Positions 1-7,307 of a stretch of DNA of 43,508 bases are shown here, in pieces; position 1 is the stretch's first letter, and the number at the start of each line of letters is the position of its first letter. The notes below the pieces were generated by a model. That model searched no databases, was not told the DNA's origin, and saw nothing but the letters and a program-made list of their open reading frames with translations. The position numbers and the translations under genes are program-made. Source of the DNA: Bacillus sp. V3B (lineage in GTDB: Bacteria > Bacillota > Bacilli > Bacillales > Cytobacillaceae); the NCBI RefSeq assembly GCF_024494465.1, contig NZ_JAETXM010000031.1:1-43508 (forward strand). The letters are read 5' to 3'.

Positions 1-2
1 AT

Positions 3-107
3 ATCATCAGACATTCACTGAAGATAAAAAAGCGTTTGGTGGAACAAGAAAAACAATCAGATATGGATGAAAAAGGAAATGGAAAATTGGTTACTTTAGG
101 TCGTTAA
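3..107 (+). CDS. C-terminal part of an unidentified small protein (cut by window start)
   Basis: An open frame enters from the left edge and ends at TAA 105-107, giving 34 readable residues that are rich in Lys, Glu and Gln and end in VTLGR. It lies 32 bases upstream of the next small gene on the same strand, so the two may be co-transcribed. No family was recognised and the start lies outside the window. It could be a chance open frame. Confidence 0.35.
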   Translation: MIRHSLKIKKRLVEQEKQSDMDEKGNGKLVTLGR

Positions 108-139
108 ACAGATAATAAAGAAAAAGGAGGGTGATATAA

Positions 140-310
140 ATGGGTGATTGGAATGAACAAAGCGCTCCAAACAATAACCTTTCAGCTGCAACTATCCGAA
201 CCTCAAAGCTTGTCGGCAAGGAGAAAATACAAAGTGAAGAGTTCTCAGAAGAGCTGTCTGATGGAGGCGAGAGAAATGAAATAATCAGTAAGCAGCAGAA
301 GCAAAAGTAG
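140..310 (+). CDS. Small hydrophilic protein of unknown function (56 aa)
   Basis: The ATG at 140 follows an excellent Shine-Dalgarno, AAAGGAGGGTGAT, at the usual distance, which supports translation. The product begins MGDWNEQS and is strongly hydrophilic, with an acidic middle (SEEFSEELSDGGE) and a Gln/Lys tail. It has no membrane segment or Cys. The size and composition resemble small spore-associated or stress proteins of Bacillus, but no family was recognised. A copy of the dispersed repeat that contains GTGACCACCCGA begins right after the stop. Confidence 0.6.
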   Translation: MGDWNEQSAPNNNLSAATIRTSKLVGKEKIQSEEFSEELSDGGERNEIISKQQKQK

Positions 311-366
311 CCTGGTTCTGCGTCACAGTGACCACCCGAAGGAAGCGCGCGAACCGTCCCCCTGCT

Positions 367-402
367 GGCAACTTCTTGTTCGAAATGGGACAAGAAGTTG
401 CC
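367..402. terminator. Perfect 13-bp hairpin between converging genes
   Basis: The arms GGCAACTTCTTGT (367-379) and ACAAGAAGTTGCC (390-402) pair perfectly around a 10-nt loop. The hairpin sits between the small plus-strand gene and the minus-strand OsmC-like gene. Neither side has a clear T-run, so it may be a weak bidirectional terminator or part of a repeat. The sequence just before it contains CGAACCGTCCCC, a fragment of the GGGACGGTTC repeat family seen again near 3384 and 6017. Confidence 0.5.
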
Positions 403-431
403 TATTCATTTCTAAGAATGGTTTATCTATT

Positions 432-848
432 TTACTTTCCTGTAATGCCATTAATCGAATAACTTACTGTAATTTTTGCATTTAATGAATGAGTAACGGA
501 ACAATATTTATCATTTGCTAACGCAATGGCGCGTGCTACCTTTTGTTCAGGCAGTTCTCCTTCGAGTACATAATGAATATGAATGTTTGTAAAAGGCTTT
601 GGAGGTTCTTCAGCACGATCACCTTTTAATTCCATATGAAAAGAGATTGGTTCTAAACGCATTCTTTTCAAAATCCAAATAACATTAATTCCCGTACAAC
701 CTGCAACTGCTTGTAAAAGCAGCTCCATTGGCTTTGTACCAGCATTCTGTCCGCCGATGTCTTCAGTACCATCTATTTTTATTTCGTGTCCAGAGGAAGT
801 AACCTCTGAAAAGGCTACATTTCCTGACCATTTTAATGTTGTTTCCAT
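432..848 (-). CDS. OsmC/Ohr-family protein, YhfA-like (138 aa)
   Basis: OsmC-family proteins are thiol-dependent peroxidases or related redox proteins acting as cytosolic dimers. The sequence shows the OsmC pattern: an N-terminal beta region (METTLKWSG), a helix with a Cys in AVAGCTGINV, and the second Cys in NDKYCSVTHSL, the usual positions of the two reactive thiols. The frame stays open 27 codons further upstream, but METTLKW is the conserved family start and has AAAGGA about 12 bases before it. The longer N-terminus is unlike the family. The gene appears to stand alone. The exact substrate (organic hydroperoxide or other) cannot be told from the sequence. Confidence 0.85.
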   Translation of the reverse strand: METTLKWSGNVAFSEVTSSGHEIKIDGTEDIGGQNAGTKPMELLLQAVAGCTGINVIWILKRMRLEPISFHMELKGDRAEEPPKPFTNIHIHYVLEGELPEQKVARAIALANDKYCSVTHSLNAKITVSYSINGITGK

Positions 849-980
849 CCATTCATCCCATCCTTTTGTCTCCGTCACAGGGGCGCCCCTATGTATTAAA
901 ATATATCGTATAACATAATAATATTTCATGAAATATATTGTGTAAATATAAAATAATGATTAGTTTTGTTCGTGCGAATG

Positions 981-1004
981 GTCTGCGTCACTAGTGACGC
1001 AGAC
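981..1004. repeat. Perfect 24-bp palindrome
   Basis: GTCTGCGTCACTAGTGACGCAGAC-type sequence, identical to its own reverse complement. The half-site GTCTGCGTCAC recurs at 9156-9166, and TCTGCGTCAC at 318-327, so it belongs to the dispersed repeat family. It lies between the OsmC-like gene and the convergent-side membrane gene and could act as a terminator stem or as a recombination remnant. Confidence 0.6.
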
Positions 1005-1069
1005 TTAATTATTCTGGTCAAAAAGAACCGGATCATTCAACCAACGCAACCCGTTACTTGAAGAAAAGG

Positions 1070-1618
1070 TTAAACTTTATTCCATGTTTTTCTCTTGCTA
1101 ATATAGTCTGCAATTAAATAAATAACGATATATATCGGAAATGAATAAATATGTTCCCAGTTTAATGAATGATATAATCCAAGCCATATAAAAAAAGGTT
1201 CCGCGAGAAAAGAGGATATTCCAGAAAAGATAATTCCTTTAATCAGTGGATGTGTAGTAGGCTTAATTTGAATGAAAGCCATAATAATGACTGGCAAAAG
1301 GGAAAAGTCCCACGGGAAATAGGATGGAATAAATGGCAAAACTTCATATAAGTAATACCATAATCCTAATACAACCCCTAAACAGTCTAACCAAGAAGAT
1401 ATAATAATGACAAAAAAACCTGCACTTAATAATCGAAGGGTACTGTCCTTTTTTCTATATTTAATCCATAATAGCCAAGGGATAATAGTTAGTCCTATCC
1501 CAAGCCACCACTGCCAAGTGTAAAGAACATCATTCTTCCAAATTTCAAGTATTTGATTATTCGCTTGAACGATAAGGTTATAAGTTTTTTCGGTTTGTTC
1601 TTGCAGAGTTTCATTCAT
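1070..1618 (-). CDS. CBO0543-type integral membrane protein (182 aa)
   Basis: The product has a short hydrophilic N-terminus (about 30 residues) followed by roughly five membrane segments that fill the protein, and ends in a basic tail (SKRKTWNKV). Aromatic-rich stretches such as YTWQWWLGIG and SYFPWDFSLLP match the CBO0543 family of small Firmicute membrane proteins. The role of that family is unknown. The ATG at 1618 follows an AAAAAGGAAGTGACTG region that provides a Shine-Dalgarno. The gene is monocistronic, with repeats on both sides. Confidence 0.8.
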   Translation of the reverse strand: MNETLQEQTEKTYNLIVQANNQILEIWKNDVLYTWQWWLGIGLTIIPWLLWIKYRKKDSTLRLLSAGFFVIIISSWLDCLGVVLGLWYYLYEVLPFIPSYFPWDFSLLPVIIMAFIQIKPTTHPLIKGIIFSGISSFLAEPFFIWLGLYHSLNWEHIYSFPIYIVIYLIADYISKRKTWNKV

Positions 1619-2347
1619 TTTAAACAGTCACTTCCTTTTTAAAATCATAGTCCTTTCATCCTATCATTTACAATTAAGTTTGAAACAAAACAGCTTTATT
1701 AAATTGTTCTGCCGTGTTACTTGAAGAAGGGAAAGAGCATTACCGTTTGATAAAAATTATTCGCGTGATCAATGATCTAAATAAAAAGTGCTTCAAAGGA
1801 TGCTGAATTTTTACATATGTATAGCTCCTCGGTTGTTCAATACAAGCTACATTATTTATTAGTGTGACCACCCGGAACCTCTTGTTTCACAGAATGTTTC
1901 ACGAAGCGGTCTCCTAAGAGGCATGTTGAGGGAGGTCCATGAAATCGGGTTCAGAACCAATAGTCTATAGCCATTGGGCTGTGACGAAGCGAGTGTGTTA
2001 AGATATGGATAAAGCTGGTTTGTAAAAAAATAAATGAAATATGATGCAGCCACTTGTGGGGCCGAAAAACAGTTTGTCTAAATGTGTTTAAATCTGTTCA
2101 TAATTATTTAAAATGCCTACTCAATCTGTTCTATTGCGAACAGATTGAGTAGGTACTTTTTTGTAGTATTTACAAGGTATCGAAATGAGTAGAGATCACT
2201 ATTTTTACAGGAAGATAGGTCGGAGACAATCCTTCTCCTTTTTGTGGTTATTTTGACCTGTCTCAGGTTTCAAAAAGGTCTGTGCAGCGGACATAAACAA
2301 CATAAAGCTGCCGAGTGGGTACTTGGCACATCCTGTTATCCTATTCG
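1619..2347. other. Intergenic region with repeat fragments, no supported gene
   Basis: No convincing gene is seen in these 729 bases. The stretch 1863-1900 carries GTGACCACCCGGAACCTCTTGTTTCAC, a member of the dispersed repeat family also found at 324-339, 11995-12010 and, for its CTTGTTTCAC part, near 42076. A short minus-strand open frame at 1859-2053 lacks a ribosome site and overlaps this repeat, so I do not call it. A strong hairpin lies at 2116-2153 (listed separately). Confidence 0.5.
2116..2160 (+). terminator. Strong rho-independent terminator without an obvious upstream gene
   Basis: A 16-bp perfect stem (CCTACTCAATCTGTTC and GAACAGATTGAGTAGG) with loop TATTGC is followed on the plus strand by TACTTTTTTG. 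The T-run orients it for plus-strand transcription, yet no plus-strand gene was found upstream. It lies about 190 bases beyond the end of the minus-strand winged-helix gene and could weakly serve that gene too. Confidence 0.7.
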
Positions 2348-3130
2348 TTAGGCATCATAAGTGAACCCCATCTCAAATAACTCTTCAAAATAGAGGTCGG
2401 TAAACTTCTTATTCAACACGCCGTAATAATACGAGATCGGCTTTCGTATTCTTTGTGATTTCAGTTTGTTGATCATCTGCTTGAAGGCATGAATCGCGGT
2501 TGATAGCACTTGGCTTTTGTTCTTTTCGCGATTATTACGATATGCAGCGATGACGGTCATTCTCCAGTACTCCTCAATCGTCTTTGCTTCAGGAAAAAAG
2601 GATTTGACTGCTTGGACAAAATCTTGTGGAACCTTATCACTTGTAAAGGTGTGATCCAATTCTGTCGTTTCTTTGCTACGTTTATTTAAATCTTGTTGAG
2701 TAGTTTTAGAAAGGTTAATAGCTTTATTAGGGTGGTCCAATTTCCTTTGCTTAGGTAGTTCATTTTGGGGGAAACGATTAAAGACATACAAGTTGCTTGA
2801 TTGTGATCCATTTTTTCTTTCTGTTTCATGGATAGTGATGATGCCAAGGGTCTTTGCTTTTAAGATCATTCGCTTAAAGGTAGAGCGGGAAATTCCATTG
2901 TCCTTGTATTCTTCATGGATCGCTTTTAAGACGGTTCCAATTTTGGCATTACAGACGCCAGGGATTTTTGCTGAGAAACGAACCAATCGTTTTAAGCCGA
3001 TGATTTCCCCCTTCGAAAATTCACGCTTATAGTCTACTAACCACATTTCCATATGGTGATTAAATTCCTTAAGAGAGACGAATTGAGAAAACGATTCAAA
3101 TTGATGTATTGTGCCTGATTTTAAATTCAT
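2348..3130 (-). CDS. Replication-initiator-like winged-helix protein (260 aa)
   Basis: The product is a basic, soluble protein. The middle part (SRSTFKRMILKAKTLGIITIHE, split here as SRSTFKRMILK and AKTLGIITIHE) reads as a winged helix in which a recognition helix is followed by a wing, as in RepA/DnaD-type and Bacillus helix-turn-helix proteins. A Lys/Gln-rich linker leads to a helical C-terminal domain ending in YYYGVLNKKFTDLYFEELFE. I choose the ATG at 3130 (MNLKSGTIHQF) because GGGTGGTG lies eight bases upstream; an ATG seven codons earlier overlaps that site. A truncated second copy with the same upstream region lies at 7308-7415. DNA binding is likely; its role in replication is inference only. 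Confidence 0.65.
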   Translation of the reverse strand: MNLKSGTIHQFESFSQFVSLKEFNHHMEMWLVDYKREFSKGEIIGLKRLVRFSAKIPGVCNAKIGTVLKAIHEEYKDNGISRSTFKRMILKAKTLGIITIHETERKNGSQSSNLYVFNRFPQNELPKQRKLDHPNKAINLSKTTQQDLNKRSKETTELDHTFTSDKVPQDFVQAVKSFFPEAKTIEEYWRMTVIAAYRNNREKNKSQVLSTAIHAFKQMINKLKSQRIRKPISYYYGVLNKKFTDLYFEELFEMGFTYDA

Positions 3131-3154
3131 GTTTTTGCACCACCCTTTCATTTC

Positions 3155-3190
3155 TTTTATAGGGAAAGGGGGCTGAAAAGTGCTCTATCA
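3155..3190 (-). promoter_or_regulatory. Shared promoter-like motif upstream of the winged-helix gene
   Basis: Read on the minus strand, GATAGAGCACTTTT (3190-3177) is followed after 14 bases by CTATAAAAG. The same 14-mer and the same CTATAAA at nearly the same distance (13 bases) precede the DUF1659 gene at 8262-8295, and the 14-mer also precedes the truncated winged-helix copy. This suggests a common sigma factor, possibly the small one encoded at 7754-8236. Confidence 0.5.
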
Positions 3191-3264
3191 AATGGGGGAG
3201 ATTTGTAACAAATTTGTGAACGCTGCCAAGGGTTAGTGCCAGGCACGCCTCGAAAGTAGCCTAG

Positions 3265-3369
3265 GAAACTACAGAAGTTGCTAATAAACAAAAGAAAAAG
3301 GATCAAAAAGAAGCTAAAAAGGCAGAAAAAAAGCAACAAGTTGATGACAAAGACAAGGATAATAAGTAA
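3265..3369 (+). pseudogene. C-terminal fragment of a Lys-rich protein
   Basis: After an in-frame TAG, 34 codons read ETTEVANKQKKKDQ and continue with Lys/Ala/Glu-rich residues to VDDKDKDNK and TAA. A strong terminator follows directly, as for a real gene end. The upstream part is missing: the sequence just before it is a GTGCCAGGCAC repeat. It therefore looks like the tail of a gene truncated by a repeat-mediated event. Confidence 0.4.
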
Positions 3370-3383
3370 GCAAAGGAAAGGAA

Positions 3384-3465
3384 GGGGACGGTTCTTTTGC
3401 TGCTATAGACCTACGGAGAATCATCTCTGTAGGTCTATTTTTTTGAAGAGAGAGAACTGTCCCCC
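3384..3465 (+). terminator. Nested terminator hairpin inside a GGGACGGTTCT repeat
   Basis: The inner stem ATAGACCTACGGAGA (3405-3419) pairs with TCTCTGTAGGTCTAT (3424-3438) and is followed by a run of T, a classic terminator. It is enclosed by an outer inverted repeat, GGGGACGGTTCTTTT and GAGAGAACTGTCCCC. The outer repeat matches the palindrome at 6017-6067, so a repeat unit appears wrapped around the terminator. Confidence 0.65.
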
Positions 3466-3500
3466 TGTTTAACAATGCACTGCATATCATATCAATTTTC

Positions 3501-3527
3501 CCAATTATTTGGATGGTTCCTGGCACC
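3501..3527 (-). repeat. Copy of the GTGCCAGGCACC dispersed repeat (partial)
   Basis: Read on the minus strand it is GGGTGCCAGGAACCATCCAAATAATTGG in two halves, GGGTGCCAGGAACCATCC and AAATAATTGG. It matches the first part of the units at 9016, 32486 and 42006 (GGTGCCAGGCACCATCCAGATAATTAG type). A further GTGCCAGGCAC lies at 3236-3246. Confidence 0.55.
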
Positions 3528-3655
3528 CAAGAAGGATGTGAGTTTAGGTAAAAAGAATCGTTTCTTTCATAAAGTGTAGTGAACAGACAAAAAACGACAA
3601 AATCACCCGAATACTATCCATGAAGTTTACGATTAGGAAAGGAGGTGATAATATC

Positions 3656-4621
3656 TTGCAATTTCGTCATTTACTTATATTAGGTCTTATGGTTGGAGCG
3701 GTCATGTTTTTACCAGACAATGCTTTTGCTGAGAAGAACGAACTTAGTGGACAGCAGGATTCTCAAAAAGCTTCTGGACACGTTAATCCTTCAGTAGGAA
3801 TTGATAAAGCAGCTGTAAAACCTAACGTTCCGGCCACGGAAAAGGCTGTGGTGGTACCTGATCCCGCTATGAAAAATCAAGGTGAGGTAAAACAGTATCC
3901 AGCTGAAGTTTCTACTAACAAGCCAGCTGCAGCATCACAAAATTTACCGGATCAGGCAAAAGGTAACGTGCAGTCTATTTTAAATAAGAATGAGAAGACC
4001 ATTAAAGATCGCAAACCTGAAAAAGTACCAGCTGCAGCATCGCAAAATTTACCAGATCAGGCAAAAGGTAACGTGCAGTCTACCTTAAATAAAAAGGTGA
4101 AGGCTGTTAAGGATCGCGTATCTGAAAAAGGGTCAGCTGCTGAGTTAGGAAAGAACACGCCGACTCCTGAAAGTGGGTCTGGAGAGTCTACTTTAGATTC
4201 CTTACATAATTCTGAAAAAGAAGTGAAAAAACAAGTCCAATCGGTAAGATTTGAACCTCAAGGGGAGGATATACACTTATCGGTGGCCAAAAAAGAAAAT
4301 CGTTCTGACTCCCTTGTGGAGGCGCCGCAAGAAAAGGGTGATGTCCCATTAGGTGAGGAAGAGATTCCAAAGGTCAGTCAGGTGCTGAATCCAACACAGC
4401 GGACGAGCGGTCATGGGGGACAATCGAATGATCGAGTCAGTCAGGGATTAAGCACCATAAGTTTTCTAGATAAATGGTTTGTATGGAATCCATACTATGA
4501 AATCCAATTTGTCCAACCTTATCTTTCTCGGCATACATGGTTGAATAATCAATGGGTGAATGCTCCACCTTCACCACCGCCACAGGAAGCTCCTTTATTA
4601 GAAACCGTAACCCGCAGCTAA
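3656..4621 (+). CDS. Secreted repeat protein of unknown function (321 aa)
   Basis: I choose TTG 3656 because AAAGGAGGTGAT sits seven bases upstream. That start gives a perfect signal peptide of about 25 residues (basic start MQFRHL, hydrophobic core, cleavage after DNAFA). The longer reading from an ATG at 3620 would run through the Shine-Dalgarno. The mature part is hydrophilic and low in complexity. It holds a tandem duplication of about 36 residues whose core is ASQNLPDQAKGNVQS, present twice with flanking NKK/KDR segments. The C-terminal 60 residues differ: they are aromatic (LDKWFVWNPYYEIQFVQPY) and then Pro-rich. The protein is probably extracellular or wall-associated. It forms a pair with the next secreted repeat gene, 39 bases downstream. 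No LPXTG motif or catalytic domain is visible. Confidence 0.75.
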   Translation: MQFRHLLILGLMVGAVMFLPDNAFAEKNELSGQQDSQKASGHVNPSVGIDKAAVKPNVPATEKAVVVPDPAMKNQGEVKQYPAEVSTNKPAAASQNLPDQAKGNVQSILNKNEKTIKDRKPEKVPAAASQNLPDQAKGNVQSTLNKKVKAVKDRVSEKGSAAELGKNTPTPESGSGESTLDSLHNSEKEVKKQVQSVRFEPQGEDIHLSVAKKENRSDSLVEAPQEKGDVPLGEEEIPKVSQVLNPTQRTSGHGGQSNDRVSQGLSTISFLDKWFVWNPYYEIQFVQPYLSRHTWLNNQWVNAPPSPPPQEAPLLETVTRS

Positions 4622-4660
4622 AAGCCACGGTAAATGATAATAAAGGGAGCGAATTTAAAA

Positions 4661-5920
4661 ATGAAACATTACCTTAACACAAATAAAGTTGCTAAATCTT
4701 TTGTACTTGCTGGAGCATTATCAATGGGGGTTTTTGCTGGAGGCCATTTTACTGAGGCTGCAGGCCCTGATAAGGAAAAAACAGAACAAACTATTCAAGT
4801 AAAAGGTGCCAATAGCGTAAAATCTGAGGTTAAAGTGAAGCCTGCAGTTCCTGCTACACCAGAAGTAAAGGTTCAGGTTCAAGCTAAAGCAGAAGTTAAA
4901 GCAGAAGCTAAAGCAGAAGTTAAAGCAGAAGTTAAAGCAGAAGTTAAAGCAGAAGTTAAAGCAGAAGCTAAAGCAACAGTGAAGCCTAAAGCAGAGAAAG
5001 CTAACCAATCACAAGCAAGTGTGCATGCAAGCGAGACTGCAAAAATGCATGCTGCCCCAAATTCAGCTGTTCATGGTAAGGTTGACCAAGCTGAAGAAGA
5101 AGTAATTACGGAAGAAGCTTCGGTTCAGGAGTCGGTGCCAGAAGAAATTGTTAATCCTGAAAAGGAAACAACAGAAACAGAAGCTACTGATTCTGAAGAA
5201 ACAACTGATCTTGAGAGCGATGTAACGGTAAAAACTGAAGAAGATGAAGAGACTGCTACAGAAGATGAAGACAATACAGACCTTGATTCAGATTCAGCTG
5301 TAAGAACTGAAGATAGTGAAGATAGTGAAGAAGAGTCAAATTCTGATAAAGTCATTCCTAATTCAGATGCAGTAATAAAATCAGAAGACGACGAAGAAGA
5401 GGAATCTTCTGAAGAAGATGCAGAGAAAGATACAAAAGTAAATCCATCTGCAGCGAATAAAGCAAAATCTCAAGCGAGTGTAAATGCAAGTGAAAATGCA
5501 AAAGCACATGCAGCAGCAAATTCTGCCGTACTAGCTGGCGGAGAATTAACTGAAGAAGCAACTGAAGAAGCAACTGAAGAAGTGACTGAAGAAGCAACTG
5601 AAGAAGTGACTGAAGAAGCAACTGAAGAAGCAACTGAAGAAGCAACTGAAGAAGCAACTGAAGAAGCAACTGAAGAAGTAACTGAAGAAGTAACTGAAGA
5701 AGCAACTGAAGGAACAACTGAAGAAGCAACTGAAGAAGGCTCAGTTGAAGTTACAGTAGTAAACCCATCTGCAGTGAACAAAGCAAAATCTCAAGCGAGT
5801 GTAAATGCAAGTGAAAATGCAAAAGCACATGCGGCAGTAAATTCTGCTTTGCTAGCTGGCGGAGAATTAACTGAAGAAGCAACTGAAGAAATTAGTGTTG
5901 GAGCTACTACAAAAGAATAA
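4661..5920 (+). CDS. Secreted low-complexity surface protein with three repeat types (419 aa)
   Basis: The ATG at 4661 follows AAAGGGAGCG. A signal sequence is present (basic MKHYLNTNKVAKSF, hydrophobic core, then GGHFTEA-A). Three kinds of repeat fill the rest: (1) KAEV/KAEA four-residue units at about 4889-4975; (2) a cassette of about 27 residues containing SQASVNASENAKAHAA, present three times (near 5000, 5452 and 5773; the last two are nearly identical in DNA); (3) TEEA/TEEV four-residue units of 12 bases at about 5547-5740. Between them lie long acidic stretches (SEDDEEEESSEEDAEK). No sortase signal or membrane anchor is seen. An extended, negatively charged exoprotein such as a biofilm or spore-surface component is likely, but the function is unknown. 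A terminator follows. Confidence 0.75.
   Translation: MKHYLNTNKVAKSFVLAGALSMGVFAGGHFTEAAGPDKEKTEQTIQVKGANSVKSEVKVKPAVPATPEVKVQVQAKAEVKAEAKAEVKAEVKAEVKAEVKAEAKATVKPKAEKANQSQASVHASETAKMHAAPNSAVHGKVDQAEEEVITEEASVQESVPEEIVNPEKETTETEATDSEETTDLESDVTVKTEEDEETATEDEDNTDLDSDSAVRTEDSEDSEEESNSDKVIPNSDAVIKSEDDEEEESSEEDAEKDTKVNPSAANKAKSQASVNASENAKAHAAANSAVLAGGELTEEATEEATEEVTEEATEEVTEEATEEATEEATEEATEEATEEVTEEVTEEATEGTTEEATEEGSVEVTVVNPSAVNKAKSQASVNASENAKAHAAVNSALLAGGELTEEATEEISVGATTKE
4889..4975 (+). repeat. In-frame KAEV/KAEA tandem repeat
   Basis: Twelve-base units of the type AAAGCAGAAGTT are repeated about seven times inside the surface-protein gene. The near-identity of the units suggests length change by slippage. 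Confidence 0.75.
5547..5740 (+). repeat. In-frame TEEA/TEEV minisatellite
   Basis: About sixteen 12-base units (ACTGAAGAAGCA or ACTGAAGAAGTG) are repeated in frame. The opposite strand has long open frames only because of this periodicity. The number of units probably varies between strains. Confidence 0.8.
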
Positions 5921-5936
5921 TTTACTTTACCAAAAG

Positions 5937-5966
5937 AAACCGAGGGAAATTTCCTTCGGTTTTTTT
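5937..5966 (+). terminator. Rho-independent terminator of the surface-protein gene
   Basis: The stem AAACCGAGGGAA (5937-5948) pairs with TTCCTTCGGTTT (5951-5962), with one G-T pair, and is followed by a T-run. It lies 17 bases after the stop codon. Confidence 0.85.
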
Positions 5967-6016
5967 ACCAAATGATGCCAGTGGCGTTTATGAGTGAATG
6001 AAGCACTGGGAGCAAA

Positions 6017-6067
6017 GGGACTGTTCTCTCGCTAATTCAGTCTTTTGGAAGTGAGAGAACCGTTCCC
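6017..6067. repeat. GGGACGGTTCTCTCACT dispersed palindrome
   Basis: GGGACTGTTCTCTCGCT pairs with AGTGAGAGAACCGTTCCC around a 16-nt centre. The same half-site surrounds the terminator at 3384-3465 and appears as CGAACCGTCCCC near 350. It is an intergenic repeat, probably non-coding. Confidence 0.65.
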
Positions 6068-6110
6068 GTGAGAGGTCACCTGTCATCACCTGAATATGGC
6101 GGAAAGTGGT

Positions 6111-6638
6111 TCAGTCCTTCGTTTCAGATGGCGGCTTTTTTATGACATCGGCATCACCTGAAACATCAACGTGTGCTGTTTCTTTTTTTAGTTTTTCCTT
6201 TATTTGTTTCATTTCTTCTATTTGACGTTTTGTAACCGATACTTCATTCACTTGCACAGGGTGTTTGTTTATTTCAACTTCTTCCTCTTTCAGAGTAATT
6301 CGAAGTTCCTCCTCATCTCCTTCTTCTATTACCATTTCTTCACGCTTAATCGGAACCGTGAATGTTTTCTGTTCTTCGACGACTTCTTTATGAATCTTTA
6401 CCTCACCTGTTTGTACTCGTTCTTTTTTTATGTCCAGCTGTTCTTCTCGTAATTGAAGCGTTTGTTCTTTATTTCCATTTGTTTTTTCAGAAGATCGGTC
6501 AATGTTTCTTCTCGCATTTATTGTATAAATAATACCGGCAATGATTGCTCCTAAAACGAGTCCTGTTACGAATGTAAAACCTGTTACCCAACCGATTATG
6601 CTACCGATTATTGCACCAACAATAATATATTTTCCCAT
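6111..6638 (-). CDS. DUF2382 (YsnF/AvaK-domain) protein with membrane N-terminus (175 aa)
   Basis: The first 45 residues form one or two glycine-rich membrane segments (MGKYIIVGAIIGSIIGW, then LVLGAIIAGIIYT). The rest matches the DUF2382 conserved pattern: LQLREEQLDIKKERVQTGEV, KIHKEVVEEQKTFTVPIKRE, then a second half with VEINKHPVQVNEVSVTKRQ. DUF2382 proteins are often induced by general stress in Bacillus; their biochemical function is unknown. GGAGGTCC lies before the ATG at 6638. The gene below it (6718-7194) encodes a soluble paralogue, so this is a tandem pair on the same strand, separated by a terminator. Confidence 0.85.
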   Translation of the reverse strand: MGKYIIVGAIIGSIIGWVTGFTFVTGLVLGAIIAGIIYTINARRNIDRSSEKTNGNKEQTLQLREEQLDIKKERVQTGEVKIHKEVVEEQKTFTVPIKREEMVIEEGDEEELRITLKEEEVEINKHPVQVNEVSVTKRQIEEMKQIKEKLKKETAHVDVSGDADVIKKPPSETKD

Positions 6639-6682
6639 AGGACCTCCTGAAGTTATTTTTCAAGTAAACAGGATGGAAAGAA

Positions 6683-6709
6683 ACCTACTTAACTAAAAGT
6701 TAAGTAGGT
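6683..6709 (-). terminator. Hairpin between the two DUF2382 genes
   Basis: ACCTACTTAAC (6683-6693) pairs perfectly with GTTAAGTAGGT (6699-6709) around TAAAA. On the minus strand it follows the 158-aa gene and is followed by TTTCTTTCC, so it fits a terminator for that gene. Confidence 0.65.
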
Positions 6710-6717
6710 GCGAACAA

Positions 6718-7194
6718 TTAGTCCTCTTTAATAAGATCTGTAGTACCATGCGATTCAACATCTGCAACTTCTTTACGAAGTACGTCGCGTACTTGTTCTG
6801 TTTCTTGAACTGAACGTTTATGAGCGGAGACTTCACCAGTAACGACCGTATGCTTGTCTACATCAACCTTTTCAGCAGTTACTGGAATCTGAACCGTTTC
6901 TTCTTCTGTAATGGGTTCATCTGTTGGTTCGTGATCAATGGATCTTTGTTCAATGACGACCTGATCATGTGAAACAGGGACATTCACTGATTGTTCTTCC
7001 TCAACAATATCCTTATGAAGCGTCACATCACCTGTCTCCACCCGGTGTTTGTCGATGTCCAATTCTTCCTCACGCAGATCAAGATGTCCGACTTCTGCTG
7101 CAAATTCTGTATCGGCAGTGCGATCTACTTCACGTACCTTTTTTTGAGTTTCCTTTTGAGTTTCTTCCTCGGTAAATAAATCAAAAAAGCCCAT
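6718..7194 (-). CDS. DUF2382 (YsnF/AvaK-domain) protein, soluble (158 aa)
   Basis: The protein begins MGFFDLFTEEE and shows the DUF2382 signature: LDLREEELDIDKHRVETGDV, TLHKDIVEEEQSVNVPVSHD, and a second repeat-like half with VDVDKHTVVTGEVSAHKR. There is no membrane segment, unlike its neighbour. Acidic residues dominate. A good GGAGG lies about 9 bases before the ATG at 7194. Two differently localised paralogues side by side suggest a membrane-bound and a free form of the same function, probably in stress. This is an inference from the family. Confidence 0.85.
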   Translation of the reverse strand: MGFFDLFTEEETQKETQKKVREVDRTADTEFAAEVGHLDLREEELDIDKHRVETGDVTLHKDIVEEEQSVNVPVSHDQVVIEQRSIDHEPTDEPITEEETVQIPVTAEKVDVDKHTVVTGEVSAHKRSVQETEQVRDVLRKEVADVESHGTTDLIKED

Positions 7195-7307
7195 GCTGAA
7201 AACCTCCTAAGGAATGTGTTTGGATCGTACAACTAGTAATGTTACCTATGTGAGCGAAAATATGTGTTTGGATTTTGATATCTGTTTCTAAAAAAGGCTT
7301 TGCTAAT

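Noticed and set aside
1859-2053. Minus-strand frame of 64 codons
   Set aside because: It overlaps a dispersed repeat and lacks a ribosome site or recognisable protein features.
5547-5740. CRISPR-like regular repeat
   Set aside because: The units are 12 bases, contiguous and in frame, with no spacers; it is a coding minisatellite.
5125-5781. Long minus-strand open frames rich in Ser/Val or Leu opposite the surface-protein gene
   Set aside because: They are produced by the 12-base periodicity of the TEEA repeats and lack ribosome sites; the plus-strand gene has signal peptide, ribosome site and terminator.
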